Source: Sandaracinobacteroides sp964394815
GTDB taxonomy: Bacteria; Pseudomonadota; Alphaproteobacteria; Sphingomonadales; Sphingomonadaceae
Length of the DNA stretch: 31,765 nt
Reading direction: 5' to 3'
NCBI GenBank assembly: GCA_964394815.1
Contig: CAYMZC010000015.1
Coordinates: 1-31,765, forward strand
Shown: piece by piece, positions 1 to 7,278 of the stretch
Position numbering within the stretch: position 1 is the stretch's first letter
How the letters are laid out: each line of letters opens with the position of its first letter
Program-made: the position numbers and the translations under genes
The notes under the pieces: model-generated
Told to the model about the DNA's origin: nothing
The model's database searches: none
What the model saw: the letters and a program-made list of their open reading frames with translations, nothing else

Positions 1-357
1 GCAGTTCGGGCACCAGGGCCTGCGCGACACAGGCTTCGAACCAGTCGCCGTTGACCAGTCCGTCGAGCACCATCGGCGCAAGCATGCCGGTCATACAGCC
101 GCGCCTGAACCTCGACCAGCGTCATGTCGCCCGGCTCGGCGATCAGCTCATGGATATAAGCCCCATAGGCCCCGATCTTGCCCGAATGACGGTCGCCGCC
201 ACACGGCCTGGCCATGCTCCAACGCCCGTCGTCGCCAGGTGATCGCGCTGCTCGACACACTGTCCCCGATACGGGCAGCCCTTGCGCTGCAACTCAAGCC
301 CCTATCAATCACTGCGACAACTCGATCCCGAAGATACTGTGAAAGCGTTCGTGCCAT
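1..357 (-). pseudogene. IS630-family transposase, frameshifted and internally deleted
   Basis: Three pieces of an IS630-type transposase lie in order on the minus strand but in different frames. Piece one (357 to about 205) starts MARTLSQYLRDRVVAVID and is the N-terminal helix-turn-helix region. Piece two (about 203-96) is in another frame and contains IHELIAEPGDMTLVEVQARL, the end of the DNA-binding region. Piece three (about 95-1) is in a third frame and contains MTGMLAPMVLDG and NGDWFEACVAQALVPEL, part of the DDE catalytic core. From memory of the family, a stretch of some tens of residues carrying the first catalytic Asp is missing between pieces two and three. The gene therefore cannot make an active transposase. 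The C-terminus lies beyond the contig edge. The family assignment rests on recalled sequence similarity. Confidence 0.7.
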
Positions 358-449
358 CCATGCTGGCATCCTGCCTTCAGCAAGGAGCTTGGGCAGAACC
401 GCGTCCGTGAAGGAATCCTGCCCAAATCAGAACCTGGGGAAAACGCTCT
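1..449 (-). mobile_element. IS630-family insertion sequence remnant, cut by contig edge
   Basis: The first ~450 bases hold only one end of an IS630-family element. The transposase reads on the minus strand toward the left edge, so the other end lies outside the window. The presumed inner end falls at about 448, where the bases are CTAG (448-451). IS630 elements are known to insert at TA, often within CTAG, so this fits an insertion boundary. It lies exactly at the stop codon of the neighbouring polymerase gene, so the element may have supplied that stop. I could not define a terminal inverted repeat because only one end is present. A multicopy IS at the contig edge would also explain why the assembly stopped here. 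Confidence 0.6.
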
Positions 450-1758
450 AGCCAATTCGTGCACTATCAGCACGATTTGAAATGAAAGAGACTGCCCTGA
501 ATATACCAAGAAAAACAAACAGACCAAAGACCAATGTAATAACCTGAAAAATACGAAGATTTGTAAGATGAAACCAGAGTGAAAAGTACATCAAGAAAAA
601 CATAAAAAATGGATTAAAATTATATCGATGGGCAATAGACTGCACCAATCCAGATAAAACACCCTTAACATAAAAGAAAATTAAAACACCAATTGGTCCA
701 AAATTCATGAATCCTGACCCAAAAGTCTCCTGAGGAGAGGAGCTTTTGTATAAACTATCAAATGCCATGGGAGGGTAAACGTTCCAACCTCTCATCAAAC
801 TTGTTATATATGTTCCATCATCAATAGGTGGAACACCTCCAAGATAGGGGGCACCCCTTAGTCTCTCAAAGAGATCAAAAAATGCTGCTCCGTTCCAGTA
901 ACCGTAATGAGAAAAATAATACATTATAAACAAATATGTATCTATATAACTTGTATTTTTAATTATTCCAAATATTCCATCAAAACCACTTCCCGCATAA
1001 CCTTGACTCTTCAATCTGAATTGCAGCATACCAACAAAGAAAACTGTCATAAGCGCATAAATACTTAAAAATACAGGAGAAAAAATCTTTATATTTACTT
1101 TTAAAGATGCATAAGCCAGTATTGAAAGTCCAATAAGCATCATTGGCGTCTTTCTTCCGCCAAAAGCAGCCAGCAAAACAAAAAGTGTCAATGCAATAAA
1201 TACAATTGCAAACGGACCCGGCTTTTGAGTTTTGTGATTAGAATATATGGCAAAAAATACTGCAAGGTAACTTGCAGGCGTAATTATGATGTCAAGCGCC
1301 CCTGTGCCAGACAAGTTTTCAGCTCTATTGCCTATATTTGATATAAAATATATTAAGCCGCCTGCCATTTGAAATTTAATTACAATAAATAATAAAGAGA
1401 TAATATAGCATAAAATTGACATTCGAATATAAACAGTATTGTCTACAACTTCCTCAAAACCTTGGCGACTTTCCATTTCTATGGATGAAGTGGACATTAT
1501 GCCAAAAATACAAATTATTAAACCAATAGAATATAAGACTGAGAAATAAACATAGAAATATTCAAAATCACTATATATAAAATAATAAGCATCGGAAATT
1601 GAAGGGTCTATAATAAGTACAAGTGCGTATGGCAATGTCATGGCAGAGCTTATGGACGATGTCAGCTTGGCCGCACTTTTCCCAAGTGGCTCCCGATTGA
1701 GCAGCAACCATGGCAAGGCGTGCGCCATGCACAAAAGCAAGAATGCAACCGTCGCCAT
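448..1758 (-). CDS. Wzy-like oligosaccharide repeat-unit polymerase (multi-pass membrane protein)
   Basis: This 436-residue protein is almost entirely hydrophobic segments (roughly 10-12 predicted membrane helices) separated by short loops. One large hydrophilic loop lies in the C-terminal half (around residues 285-345, with GAPYLGG, PIDDGTYITS and a final GSGFMNFGPIG). That layout is typical of O-antigen/oligosaccharide repeat-unit polymerases, which join lipid-linked repeat units on the periplasmic side of the inner membrane. A GGAGG-type ribosome site at about 1769-1773 supports the ATG at 1758. That site lies within the last codons of an acyltransferase fragment ending 5 bases earlier, so the two were probably translationally coupled. 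From about residue 45 onward the gene is strikingly AT-rich, unlike everything around it, while its first ~130 bases match the host GC. This suggests transfer and a recombination joint. The exact sugar linkage cannot be told. Confidence 0.65.
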   Translation of the reverse strand: MATVAFLLLCMAHALPWLLLNREPLGKSAAKLTSSISSAMTLPYALVLIIDPSISDAYYFIYSDFEYFYVYFSVLYSIGLIICIFGIMSTSSIEMESRQGFEEVVDNTVYIRMSILCYIISLLFIVIKFQMAGGLIYFISNIGNRAENLSGTGALDIIITPASYLAVFFAIYSNHKTQKPGPFAIVFIALTLFVLLAAFGGRKTPMMLIGLSILAYASLKVNIKIFSPVFLSIYALMTVFFVGMLQFRLKSQGYAGSGFDGIFGIIKNTSYIDTYLFIMYYFSHYGYWNGAAFFDLFERLRGAPYLGGVPPIDDGTYITSLMRGWNVYPPMAFDSLYKSSSPQETFGSGFMNFGPIGVLIFFYVKGVLSGLVQSIAHRYNFNPFFMFFLMYFSLWFHLTNLRIFQVITLVFGLFVFLGIFRAVSFISNRADSARIG

Positions 1759-1763
1759 GGGTG

Positions 1764-1890
1764 TCAGGCCTCCAGGTAACGAATAATTTTAGCCGGGTTT
1801 CCTGCTACCACAGCACGCTCAGGAACATCCCGCGCGACAACTGCCCCGGCCCCTATGATGGCATTCTCACCCACCACTCTGCAGCCTGCT
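1764..1890 (-). pseudogene. C-terminal fragment of a hexapeptide-repeat acyltransferase
   Basis: On the minus strand a frame ending in TGA at 1764-1766 reads GCRVVGENAIIGAGAVV, then ARDVPERAVVAGNPAKIIRY and LEA. The isoleucine/valine-spaced hexapeptide repeat and the terminal AGNPAKIIR signature are those of left-handed beta-helix acetyltransferases (the NeuD/WbpD/serine acetyltransferase-like group), which often O- or N-acetylate sugars in polysaccharide clusters. Only about 40 residues remain. Upstream, the frame runs directly into a relic of the putA 3' end, so the N-terminal part and start are gone. The stop lies 5 bases before the polymerase ATG, the spacing expected of consecutive genes in one operon. 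A full-length gene probably existed before a rearrangement at about 1888. Confidence 0.7.
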
Positions 1891-1998
1891 CGCATTGCCA
1901 CCGCTCGATGTCGTGTCAATTCTGACGGCGCGTTCCGTAGCGAAACGGGGCAGATAATGAGGGCCGCCAGCCTTGGAGCCAGTACCGGAAAGGCCTTC
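1888..1998 (-). repeat. Direct repeat copy 1 (putA 3' end)
   Basis: This is the left member of a 111-bp direct repeat. Its partner is 3791-3901 inside putA, in the same orientation, with 10 mismatches and no gaps. Seven of the ten differences are A here versus G in putA on the plus strand. The pair brackets the flippase gene. Confidence 0.85.
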
Positions 1999-2073
1999 CT
2001 TCGGAGAACTGAGCCCCAACAACCGCTCTGATAATCGCCGGATCAGGAGCATTGCTCTATACAGCCGCGCCAA
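1888..2073 (-). pseudogene. Relic of the 3' end of a putA gene
   Basis: Positions 1888-1998 align without gaps to 3791-3901, the 3' end of the intact putA: 101 of 111 bases are identical by my count. The encoded peptide (for example PHYLPRFATERAV and IDTTSSGGNAS) differs from PutA by only two residues in about 37, so 8 of the 10 differences are silent. To the right of 1998 similarity fades, but AIIRAVVGAQ in a shifted frame (about 2005-2035) still resembles PutA's AMIGAVVGAQ. The relic has no start and no PutA active site. The silent-biased divergence suggests a 3' end imported from a related genome rather than a recent local duplication that decayed. Confidence 0.75.
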
Positions 2074-2130
2074 ACACTATTGCACTACCCTTCCTTGCTG
2101 CTTTCCATGCCATTTGCAAACTCATATCCT

Positions 2131-3420
2131 TCATTGTCCGCGTTCGGCCACAAGGGCAAGGTTGGCGGCCCTGTGCAGGCTAAAGCGCACCCCATAGCCC
2201 GCCAGCATCACGAGCGTTGTCCCCAGAAGCGCAATCCAGGCAGGCTGCCCGGCACGCGCCAGAACCGCAAAGACAAGCACCGATGCCGCCAGGGCCGCCA
2301 GATCGGCCCAGAGCTGCCAATGCTGCTTTCCATAGACCATCAGGTGCGTGGTAGGGCTGAAAACGATCATGCCAACAAGAAAAGGCGTAATCGCCGCCAT
2401 CAGGTGCCCGGCACCACTCCATTCCTCCCGTCCGAAAAGCGGCGGTATGTAAAGCGGGGCCGCGAGAAATACGGGAACGGCAAGCGCTGCCAGAATCGAA
2501 AGCCGTTTCACCGAACCAAGGTAGAAGCGCCAGAGCCTGTCCGGATCACGGCGGGCGAGATCGGCGGCATCGGCCCAGAAGCTCATGTTTACCGCCGTAG
2601 TGACTATCCCGATGGGTGCTGTCGCTACCCTGAAGACAAGCCCGTACCAGCCGACGATGACATCATCATAGAAAAGTATGAGCAGAAGTGTCGGCGCCGA
2701 GAGGAAGGCTGTATTGGCAAGCGCAAGGCCGGTCGATGCCGACATCAGACGCCGCTTTCCGGCCAGCGCACGCGAAACCCCGGCAAAACCATGGAGAAAC
2801 AGGGCATCAAGCCCTGCAAGCAGATCCTTGCGGAGCATCAGCACAAGCATGAGAAGCCCACAGACATAGCCAAGCACAAGGCCATTGCCAGACGGCAGCA
2901 TGAACCCGAGCGCAACGCTCACCGCGAGCGTGGTGACGGCCTGCACCAGGCGTGCAAGATTGACAGGGGCCAGCCGACCGCGCCGGACATTGCGGGCCTG
3001 CAGCAGCAGATGAAGACCGCCAGCCAGCAGCCCCGCCGCAAGAAGCGGAACCATGCCCTGCCCTGCGGGCAGACCGACATGCGGGGCGGCCACATCCTCA
3101 AGTGCAAGGCCCGCCAGAAGAAGGATAAGAATATTTCCGATAAGCAGCAGCATGCCGGCAGCGACAAGCCTGTCAGCTGCCCCATCGGAACGGCTGTTGG
3201 GCACCAGCCATTCCACCCGGAAGGTCGCCAGGGCAAGCCCCAGGCCATGGACGAGCGTGAAGGCCGCCAGAATGGCGAACTGTTCGGGTGCATACAGGCG
3301 GGACAGCAGCGGCAAGGATGCCAGCCCGATGAACTGCGCAGCAAGATTGGCGGCGGACGCGCCAAAGACATTGCGACGGAAGCGCTCGCTTCCACCCAGA
3401 AGCCGCTCCATCAGGGACAT
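2131..3420 (-). CDS. Wzx-like polysaccharide flippase (MOP/PST superfamily)
   Basis: This is a 429-residue integral membrane protein with about 12 hydrophobic segments. It opens with an amphipathic N-terminus followed by AANLAAQFIGLASLPLLSRL and YAPEQFAILAAF, the opening typical of polysaccharide transporters of the MATE/MOP superfamily. These flip undecaprenyl-linked repeat units from the cytoplasmic to the periplasmic face of the inner membrane, feeding a Wzy polymerase such as the one at 448-1758. The length matches the family (about 400-500 residues). Base composition matches the host, unlike the AT-rich polymerase. The gene is separated from putA by a 349-base AT-rich gap and from the polymerase by the putA relic, so the cluster has been rearranged. 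Substrate is unknown. A lipid II-type flippase is less likely because a clear MurJ is present elsewhere in the window. Confidence 0.75.
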   Translation of the reverse strand: MSLMERLLGGSERFRRNVFGASAANLAAQFIGLASLPLLSRLYAPEQFAILAAFTLVHGLGLALATFRVEWLVPNSRSDGAADRLVAAGMLLLIGNILILLLAGLALEDVAAPHVGLPAGQGMVPLLAAGLLAGGLHLLLQARNVRRGRLAPVNLARLVQAVTTLAVSVALGFMLPSGNGLVLGYVCGLLMLVLMLRKDLLAGLDALFLHGFAGVSRALAGKRRLMSASTGLALANTAFLSAPTLLLILFYDDVIVGWYGLVFRVATAPIGIVTTAVNMSFWADAADLARRDPDRLWRFYLGSVKRLSILAALAVPVFLAAPLYIPPLFGREEWSGAGHLMAAITPFLVGMIVFSPTTHLMVYGKQHWQLWADLAALAASVLVFAVLARAGQPAWIALLGTTLVMLAGYGVRFSLHRAANLALVAERGQ

Positions 3421-3555
3421 GGCGAAAGTCTGCCCCCGCAGGCTTCACAGTCAGACGTGGTCTGGTGGCAGGATTTGAAGCCGTTAATATAAACCATTAC
3501 GTAATAGTGCGCATGAGAACCGTCAGAATAACACATTCTATATTTCAATGAACAT

Positions 3556-3585
3556 AATATACAAAAAAGGCCGAAACTGGCTCAA
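3556..3585 (-). promoter_or_regulatory. Candidate sigma-70 type promoter for the flippase gene
   Basis: On the minus strand TTGAGC (3580-3585) is followed by an 18-base spacer and TATATT (3556-3561). This would leave an untranslated leader of roughly 130 bases before the flippase ATG at 3420. It was found by eye in an AT-rich stretch, where chance matches are common. Confidence 0.3.
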
Positions 3586-3747
3586 ATTGACTTACGTATA
3601 GTTGATCATGACAGCAGGCAAAATCCACATTTTTTCTTTCAACAATACTGAGAAACGGAAGACAAAACTCGCAAGGTATCACGGAAACCCGCATGCCAGA
3701 TTCCGGAAAACCACATGACGCGGCCAGCAAGGACTGGCAAGCCCCGT

Positions 3748-3766
3748 AAAAACGCTCCGGCGAACG
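3748..3766 (-). terminator. Candidate intrinsic terminator of putA
   Basis: Just after the putA stop, the minus strand carries a short hairpin (5-bp stem CGTTC/GAGCG with one G-T pair, 4-base loop, 3753-3766) followed directly by five T residues (3752-3748). The stem is short, so termination may be weak. Confidence 0.45.
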
Positions 3767-3769
3767 GAA

Positions 3770-6700
3770 TTAACCATCCAGCGACAAGAGGCTCGCATTG
3801 CCGCCGCTCGATGTCGTGTCAATGCTGACAGCGCGTTCGGTGGCGAAACGGGGCAGATAATGGGGGCCGCCGGCCTTGGGGCCGGTGCCGGAAAGGCCTT
3901 CGCCGCCGAAGGGCTGGGCGCCGACGACCGCGCCGATCATGGCACGGTTCACATAAAGGTTGCCCACCCGCGCCGTGCGCCTGACAATCTCCGCGGCGCC
4001 CGCGATCCGGCTGTGCAGGCCCATGGTCAGGCCATAGCCAGTCGCATTGATGCGCCGCACCAGCGTCTCCAGCTCCCCGCTTTTCCAGGTCGCGACATGA
4101 AGGATCGGGCCAAACCACTCCTCGCCCAGTTCCTCCGGCGCATCCAGCCTTATCAGGGTTGGCGGCACGAACCAGCCGTCTTCCGGCACATCCAGCTGGT
4201 GGATGATGCGCGCGGCCTGGCTGCCCGCATAGCCCATCAGCCTGTCACGCGCCTCCCGGTCGATCACCGGGCCGATGTCCGTTCTGCGGTCGAGGGGATC
4301 ACCGATCACGAGGCAGTCCATCGCGCCCTTCAGCATGTCGAGGATGGCGGGCGCGACCTCCTCCTGCAGCATCAGCAACCGCAGCGCCGAGCAGCGCTGA
4401 CCGGCGGAACGGAAAGCCGAAGTGATGACATCGGCCACCACCTGCTCGGGCAGGGCCGTGGTGTCGACGATCATGGCGTTCACGCCGCCGGTCTCGGCGA
4501 TCAGCGGCACGAGGGGGCGCGTTTCATCCGCCAGCAGGCTGCGGGCGATCCGTCGCGCCGTGCGGGTCGAGCCGGTGAAGGCGACGCCCGCCGTCCGCCT
4601 GTCGGCGGTGAGCGCTGCGCCCACTTCACCACCCCCGGGAAGATACTGCAGCACATCCGCCGGGATCCCGGCCGCATGGGCGTGGCGGATCGCGCGCATG
4701 GCAATCAGCGGGGTCTGCGGCGCCGGCTTGGCAATGACGGCATTGCCAGCAACAAGGGCGGCCACCGTCTGGCCTAGGAAGATCGCCAGCGGAAAGTTCC
4801 AGGGGGCGATGGTCACGAAGACGCCACGGCCGGCAAGTTCGAGGCTGTTTGCCTCACCGGTCGGCCCCGGCAAGGCCATTGGGGCGAACAGACGCCGCGC
4901 CTCGACGGCATAATAGCGGCAGAAATCCACGGCCTCGCGCAGGTCGGCGACGGCATCGGCCAGTGTCTTGCCGGCCTCCGCCTGCAACAGGGCGAGGAAG
5001 GGCGTCTGGTCGGCCTCCAGCCTGTCGGCGAGCCGTTCGAGGGCCGCAGCCCTGTCGGCGACGGGGGTGGCAGCCCAGCCCGGGGCGGCTTCCACCGCAA
5101 TCGCAAGGGCGCGCTCCACTTCGGCGGGGCCGGCTTCCACCACATGCCCGATTTCGCGGGTGGGGTGGGCCGGCATGAACAGCGGGCGCGCCACGCCTTC
5201 GACCAGCCTGCCCCCGATCAGCGGCGCTGCCGCATGGCGTTCCGTGAGGCTCGCGTGAACATCCGCTTCCAGCCTGTCCAGTTGCTCCGGGTCGGCAAGA
5301 TCAAGACCGGAAGAGTTGCGGCGACCGGGAAAGATATGGACCGGCAGCGGAATGGAGGGATGCGGCGCGCAGGCGGTGACCGCAACCTTCTCGACCGGAT
5401 CGGCGAGCAGTTCCTCCTCGCCGATGCTGCTGTCCGCCAGCTGGTGCACGAAGCTGCTGTTGGCGCCATTCTCCAGCAGGCGGCGGACAAGATAGGCCAA
5501 GAGGTCGCGGTGGCCGCCGACGGGCGCATAGAGGCGGCAGCTGTAGCCCTCCTCGCGCACCATTCGCTCGTAAAGGCCGGCGCCCATGCCGTGCAGGCGC
5601 TGGAATTCGAAATCGCGCGAACCGCCGGCCATTTCGGCGATGGTCGCCACTGTCAGCGCATTGTGGCTGGCAAAAGCCGGGCGGATATTGGGCGCATCGA
5701 GCATGGCGCGGGCGCAGGCAAGGTAGGAGACATCGGTGGCCGCCTTGCGGGTGAAGAGCGGATAGCCCTGAAGCCCCTGTTCCTGCGCGCGCTTGATCTC
5801 GCTATCCCAATAGGCGCCCTTCACCAGCCTGACCTGCAGGCGGCGGCCGCTCTCCTCGCCCAGCGCCTGCGCCCAGTCGATCAGGGGGCGGGCGCGCTTG
5901 CCATAGGCCTGAGCAGCCATGCCAAGCCCGTCCCAGCCGCGCGTCGCTTCATCCCGGGCCAGCGCCGCGATGATGTCGAGCGACATGAGAAGGCGGTCCT
6001 GTTCTTCCGCGTCGATGGTGAAGCCGACGCCCAGCTCCGCCGCACGGCGGGCCATGGGCAGCAGGCAGTCCACCAGAAAGGGCACGGCCTCGGCGGCCTG
6101 GGCCGTTTCGTAACGGGGGTGCAGGGCGGACAGCTTAACCGATATGCTGTGCCCGCGCCTGTTGCCGCCTCGGCCGACGGCTTCGAGGGCGGCTGCATAG
6201 GCATCCAGATAGCGCCGCGCATCCGTCCTTGTGCGCGCGGCTTCGCCCAGCATGTCGAAGCTTGCTGAGAAATCACGATAATCCCTGTCGTCGGCGCGCT
6301 TCAGGGCTTCATCGATGGTGCGGCCCATCACGAAGATCTGCGCCATCAGCCGCATGGCGGCCCCCACCGCACGGCGGACGAAGGGCTCGCCAGCCCGGCC
6401 GAGCAGCCGCCGCAGCGCCCCGCCCTCTTCCTTTACCAGCGCCCGCGTGACGACGAGGCCCCAGGTCGCCGAATTGACCAGCGTCGATTCGGACTGCCCC
6501 GCGAAACGTTCCCAGTCGGTCTCGCCCAGCTTGTCCCGGATCAGCAGGTCGGCCGTCTCGCTGTCGGGCACGCGGAGGAAGGCTTCCGCAAGGCTCAGCA
6601 GCGCCTTGCCCTCATCCGTATTGAGCCGGTATTGCTGCATGAAGCGGTTGACCCAGCCCTCCATGTCGGCAGCGCGGATCTCGGCCAGCAGACCCGACGC

Positions 6701-6838
6701 GCGGGCCACGGCCGCTGCGCGGGCATCATCCGGCACGCGGGCCTCTTCCAGCAGCGGGGCAAGCACATCCGGTTCCGGTGCGCGGTGAAAGGTGCGCATC
6801 CGGGTCAGCGGATCAGCGGATATCTGGGTGTGGGCCAT
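3770..6838 (-). CDS. putA: Bifunctional proline dehydrogenase / glutamate-semialdehyde dehydrogenase PutA
   Basis: PutA oxidises proline to glutamate in two steps: an FAD-dependent proline dehydrogenase makes pyrroline-5-carboxylate, and an NAD-dependent aldehyde dehydrogenase oxidises its open form, with substrate channelled between the sites. At 1022 residues this is the short form. The proline dehydrogenase barrel covers about residues 60-480 (for example QRLHGMGAGLYERM) and the aldehyde dehydrogenase about 540-1010. Glu782 (in ETGGVNA) and Cys816 (in AGQRCSALR) are 34 apart, as expected for the catalytic pair. The N-terminal ribbon-helix-helix DNA-binding domain of E. coli PutA is absent, so this enzyme should not repress its own gene. 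The ATG at 6838 has a GGGAG element about 12 bases upstream. Its last 111 bp recur at 1888-1998. Confidence 0.95.
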   Translation of the reverse strand: MAHTQISADPLTRMRTFHRAPEPDVLAPLLEEARVPDDARAAAVARASGLLAEIRAADMEGWVNRFMQQYRLNTDEGKALLSLAEAFLRVPDSETADLLIRDKLGETDWERFAGQSESTLVNSATWGLVVTRALVKEEGGALRRLLGRAGEPFVRRAVGAAMRLMAQIFVMGRTIDEALKRADDRDYRDFSASFDMLGEAARTRTDARRYLDAYAAALEAVGRGGNRRGHSISVKLSALHPRYETAQAAEAVPFLVDCLLPMARRAAELGVGFTIDAEEQDRLLMSLDIIAALARDEATRGWDGLGMAAQAYGKRARPLIDWAQALGEESGRRLQVRLVKGAYWDSEIKRAQEQGLQGYPLFTRKAATDVSYLACARAMLDAPNIRPAFASHNALTVATIAEMAGGSRDFEFQRLHGMGAGLYERMVREEGYSCRLYAPVGGHRDLLAYLVRRLLENGANSSFVHQLADSSIGEEELLADPVEKVAVTACAPHPSIPLPVHIFPGRRNSSGLDLADPEQLDRLEADVHASLTERHAAAPLIGGRLVEGVARPLFMPAHPTREIGHVVEAGPAEVERALAIAVEAAPGWAATPVADRAAALERLADRLEADQTPFLALLQAEAGKTLADAVADLREAVDFCRYYAVEARRLFAPMALPGPTGEANSLELAGRGVFVTIAPWNFPLAIFLGQTVAALVAGNAVIAKPAPQTPLIAMRAIRHAHAAGIPADVLQYLPGGGEVGAALTADRRTAGVAFTGSTRTARRIARSLLADETRPLVPLIAETGGVNAMIVDTTALPEQVVADVITSAFRSAGQRCSALRLLMLQEEVAPAILDMLKGAMDCLVIGDPLDRRTDIGPVIDREARDRLMGYAGSQAARIIHQLDVPEDGWFVPPTLIRLDAPEELGEEWFGPILHVATWKSGELETLVRRINATGYGLTMGLHSRIAGAAEIVRRTARVGNLYVNRAMIGAVVGAQPFGGEGLSGTGPKAGGPHYLPRFATERAVSIDTTSSGGNASLLSLDG
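3791..3901 (-). repeat. Direct repeat copy 2 (inside putA 3' end)
   Basis: This is the intact-gene member of the 111-bp direct repeat described at 1888-1998. The repeats lie in the same orientation, about 1.9 kb apart. Confidence 0.85.
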
Positions 6839-7003
6839 GGTATCGCCTGCTCCCGGAATGAGGCCGGAGAGGAAACTGGGCCAGCTATTGGCCCCTGGTC
6901 AAGCTGGAGGGCGGCCAAGCGTGGCTGGCGATTTCAAAAAGCTGGCCTGAACGCCCCGGCGCTCCGGCAGGGCCATACGCAGGCGATCAGGCAGCCGCCG
7001 CGC

Positions 7004-7177
7004 TCAGCGGCTGGCGATGATCGCGCAAACCATTGCCAGCATGTCGTACACATAGGGCGCCATCCCCGCGACAGACACGGCGACAAAGGCCGCAAGCAGG
7101 CCATATTCGGTGGCTGTGGCGCCGCTGCGGTCCCGGCCTAGCCGCTTCAGGATTGGCAGGACAGTCCTTGCACCCAT
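7004..7177 (-). CDS. Flp/Fap-type pilin subunit
   Basis: A 57-residue protein, starting at the ATG at 7177, has the class III Flp prepilin signature GATATEYGLLAAFVAV: a short basic leader, Gly19 as the cleavage site, Glu24 at mature position +5, Tyr25 next to it, and then a hydrophobic helix. Flp pilins polymerise into tight-adherence (Tad) pili after cleavage by a TadV/CpaA-type peptidase. No tad/cpa assembly genes are present here, so the pilin is either an orphan copy or served by a locus elsewhere. The frame stays open further upstream, but a GGGGAG ribosome site 8-10 bases before 7177 fixes this start. A GC-rich hairpin abuts that site (7192-7212). Confidence 0.75.
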   Translation of the reverse strand: MGARTVLPILKRLGRDRSGATATEYGLLAAFVAVSVAGMAPYVYDMLAMVCAIIASR

Positions 7178-7191
7178 GGCGTCTTCTCCCC

Positions 7192-7212
7192 GGGGCGCAA
7201 GGGTCGCGCCCC
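7192..7212 (-). promoter_or_regulatory. Hairpin abutting the ribosome-binding site of the Flp pilin gene
   Basis: On the minus strand a perfect 7-bp inverted repeat (GGGGCGC / GCGCCCC, 7-base loop) ends right at the GGGGAG ribosome site (7187-7192). If formed in the mRNA it could affect translation of the pilin. It has no T-tract, so it does not look like an intrinsic terminator. Confidence 0.35.
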
Positions 7213-7278
7213 CGTCAGATAACGGCGCGATGGCCGGATGATTCAGCGCCGGATAGCAAGGATGCTGGCGGGCTGGCC

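Larger units (their letters stand above)
3421..3769. other. AT-rich intergenic region between putA and the flippase
   Basis: These 349 bases hold no convincing gene. A short minus-strand frame at 3545-3730 has no recognisable domain and no ribosome site that I could see. The central part (about 3480-3680) is clearly richer in A and T than the flanking genes. It contains a candidate minus-strand promoter for the flippase and, at its right end, a candidate terminator for putA. Both are listed separately. Confidence 0.6.

Noticed and set aside
2080..3492. 470-codon plus-strand open frame opposite the flippase
   Set aside because: Its translation is rich in Arg, Lys, Gln and Pro with no domain; it is an antisense shadow of the GC-rich membrane protein gene.
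3545..3730. 61-codon minus-strand frame between putA and the flippase
   Set aside because: No ribosome site, no domain, and it lies in an AT-rich promoter-like region.
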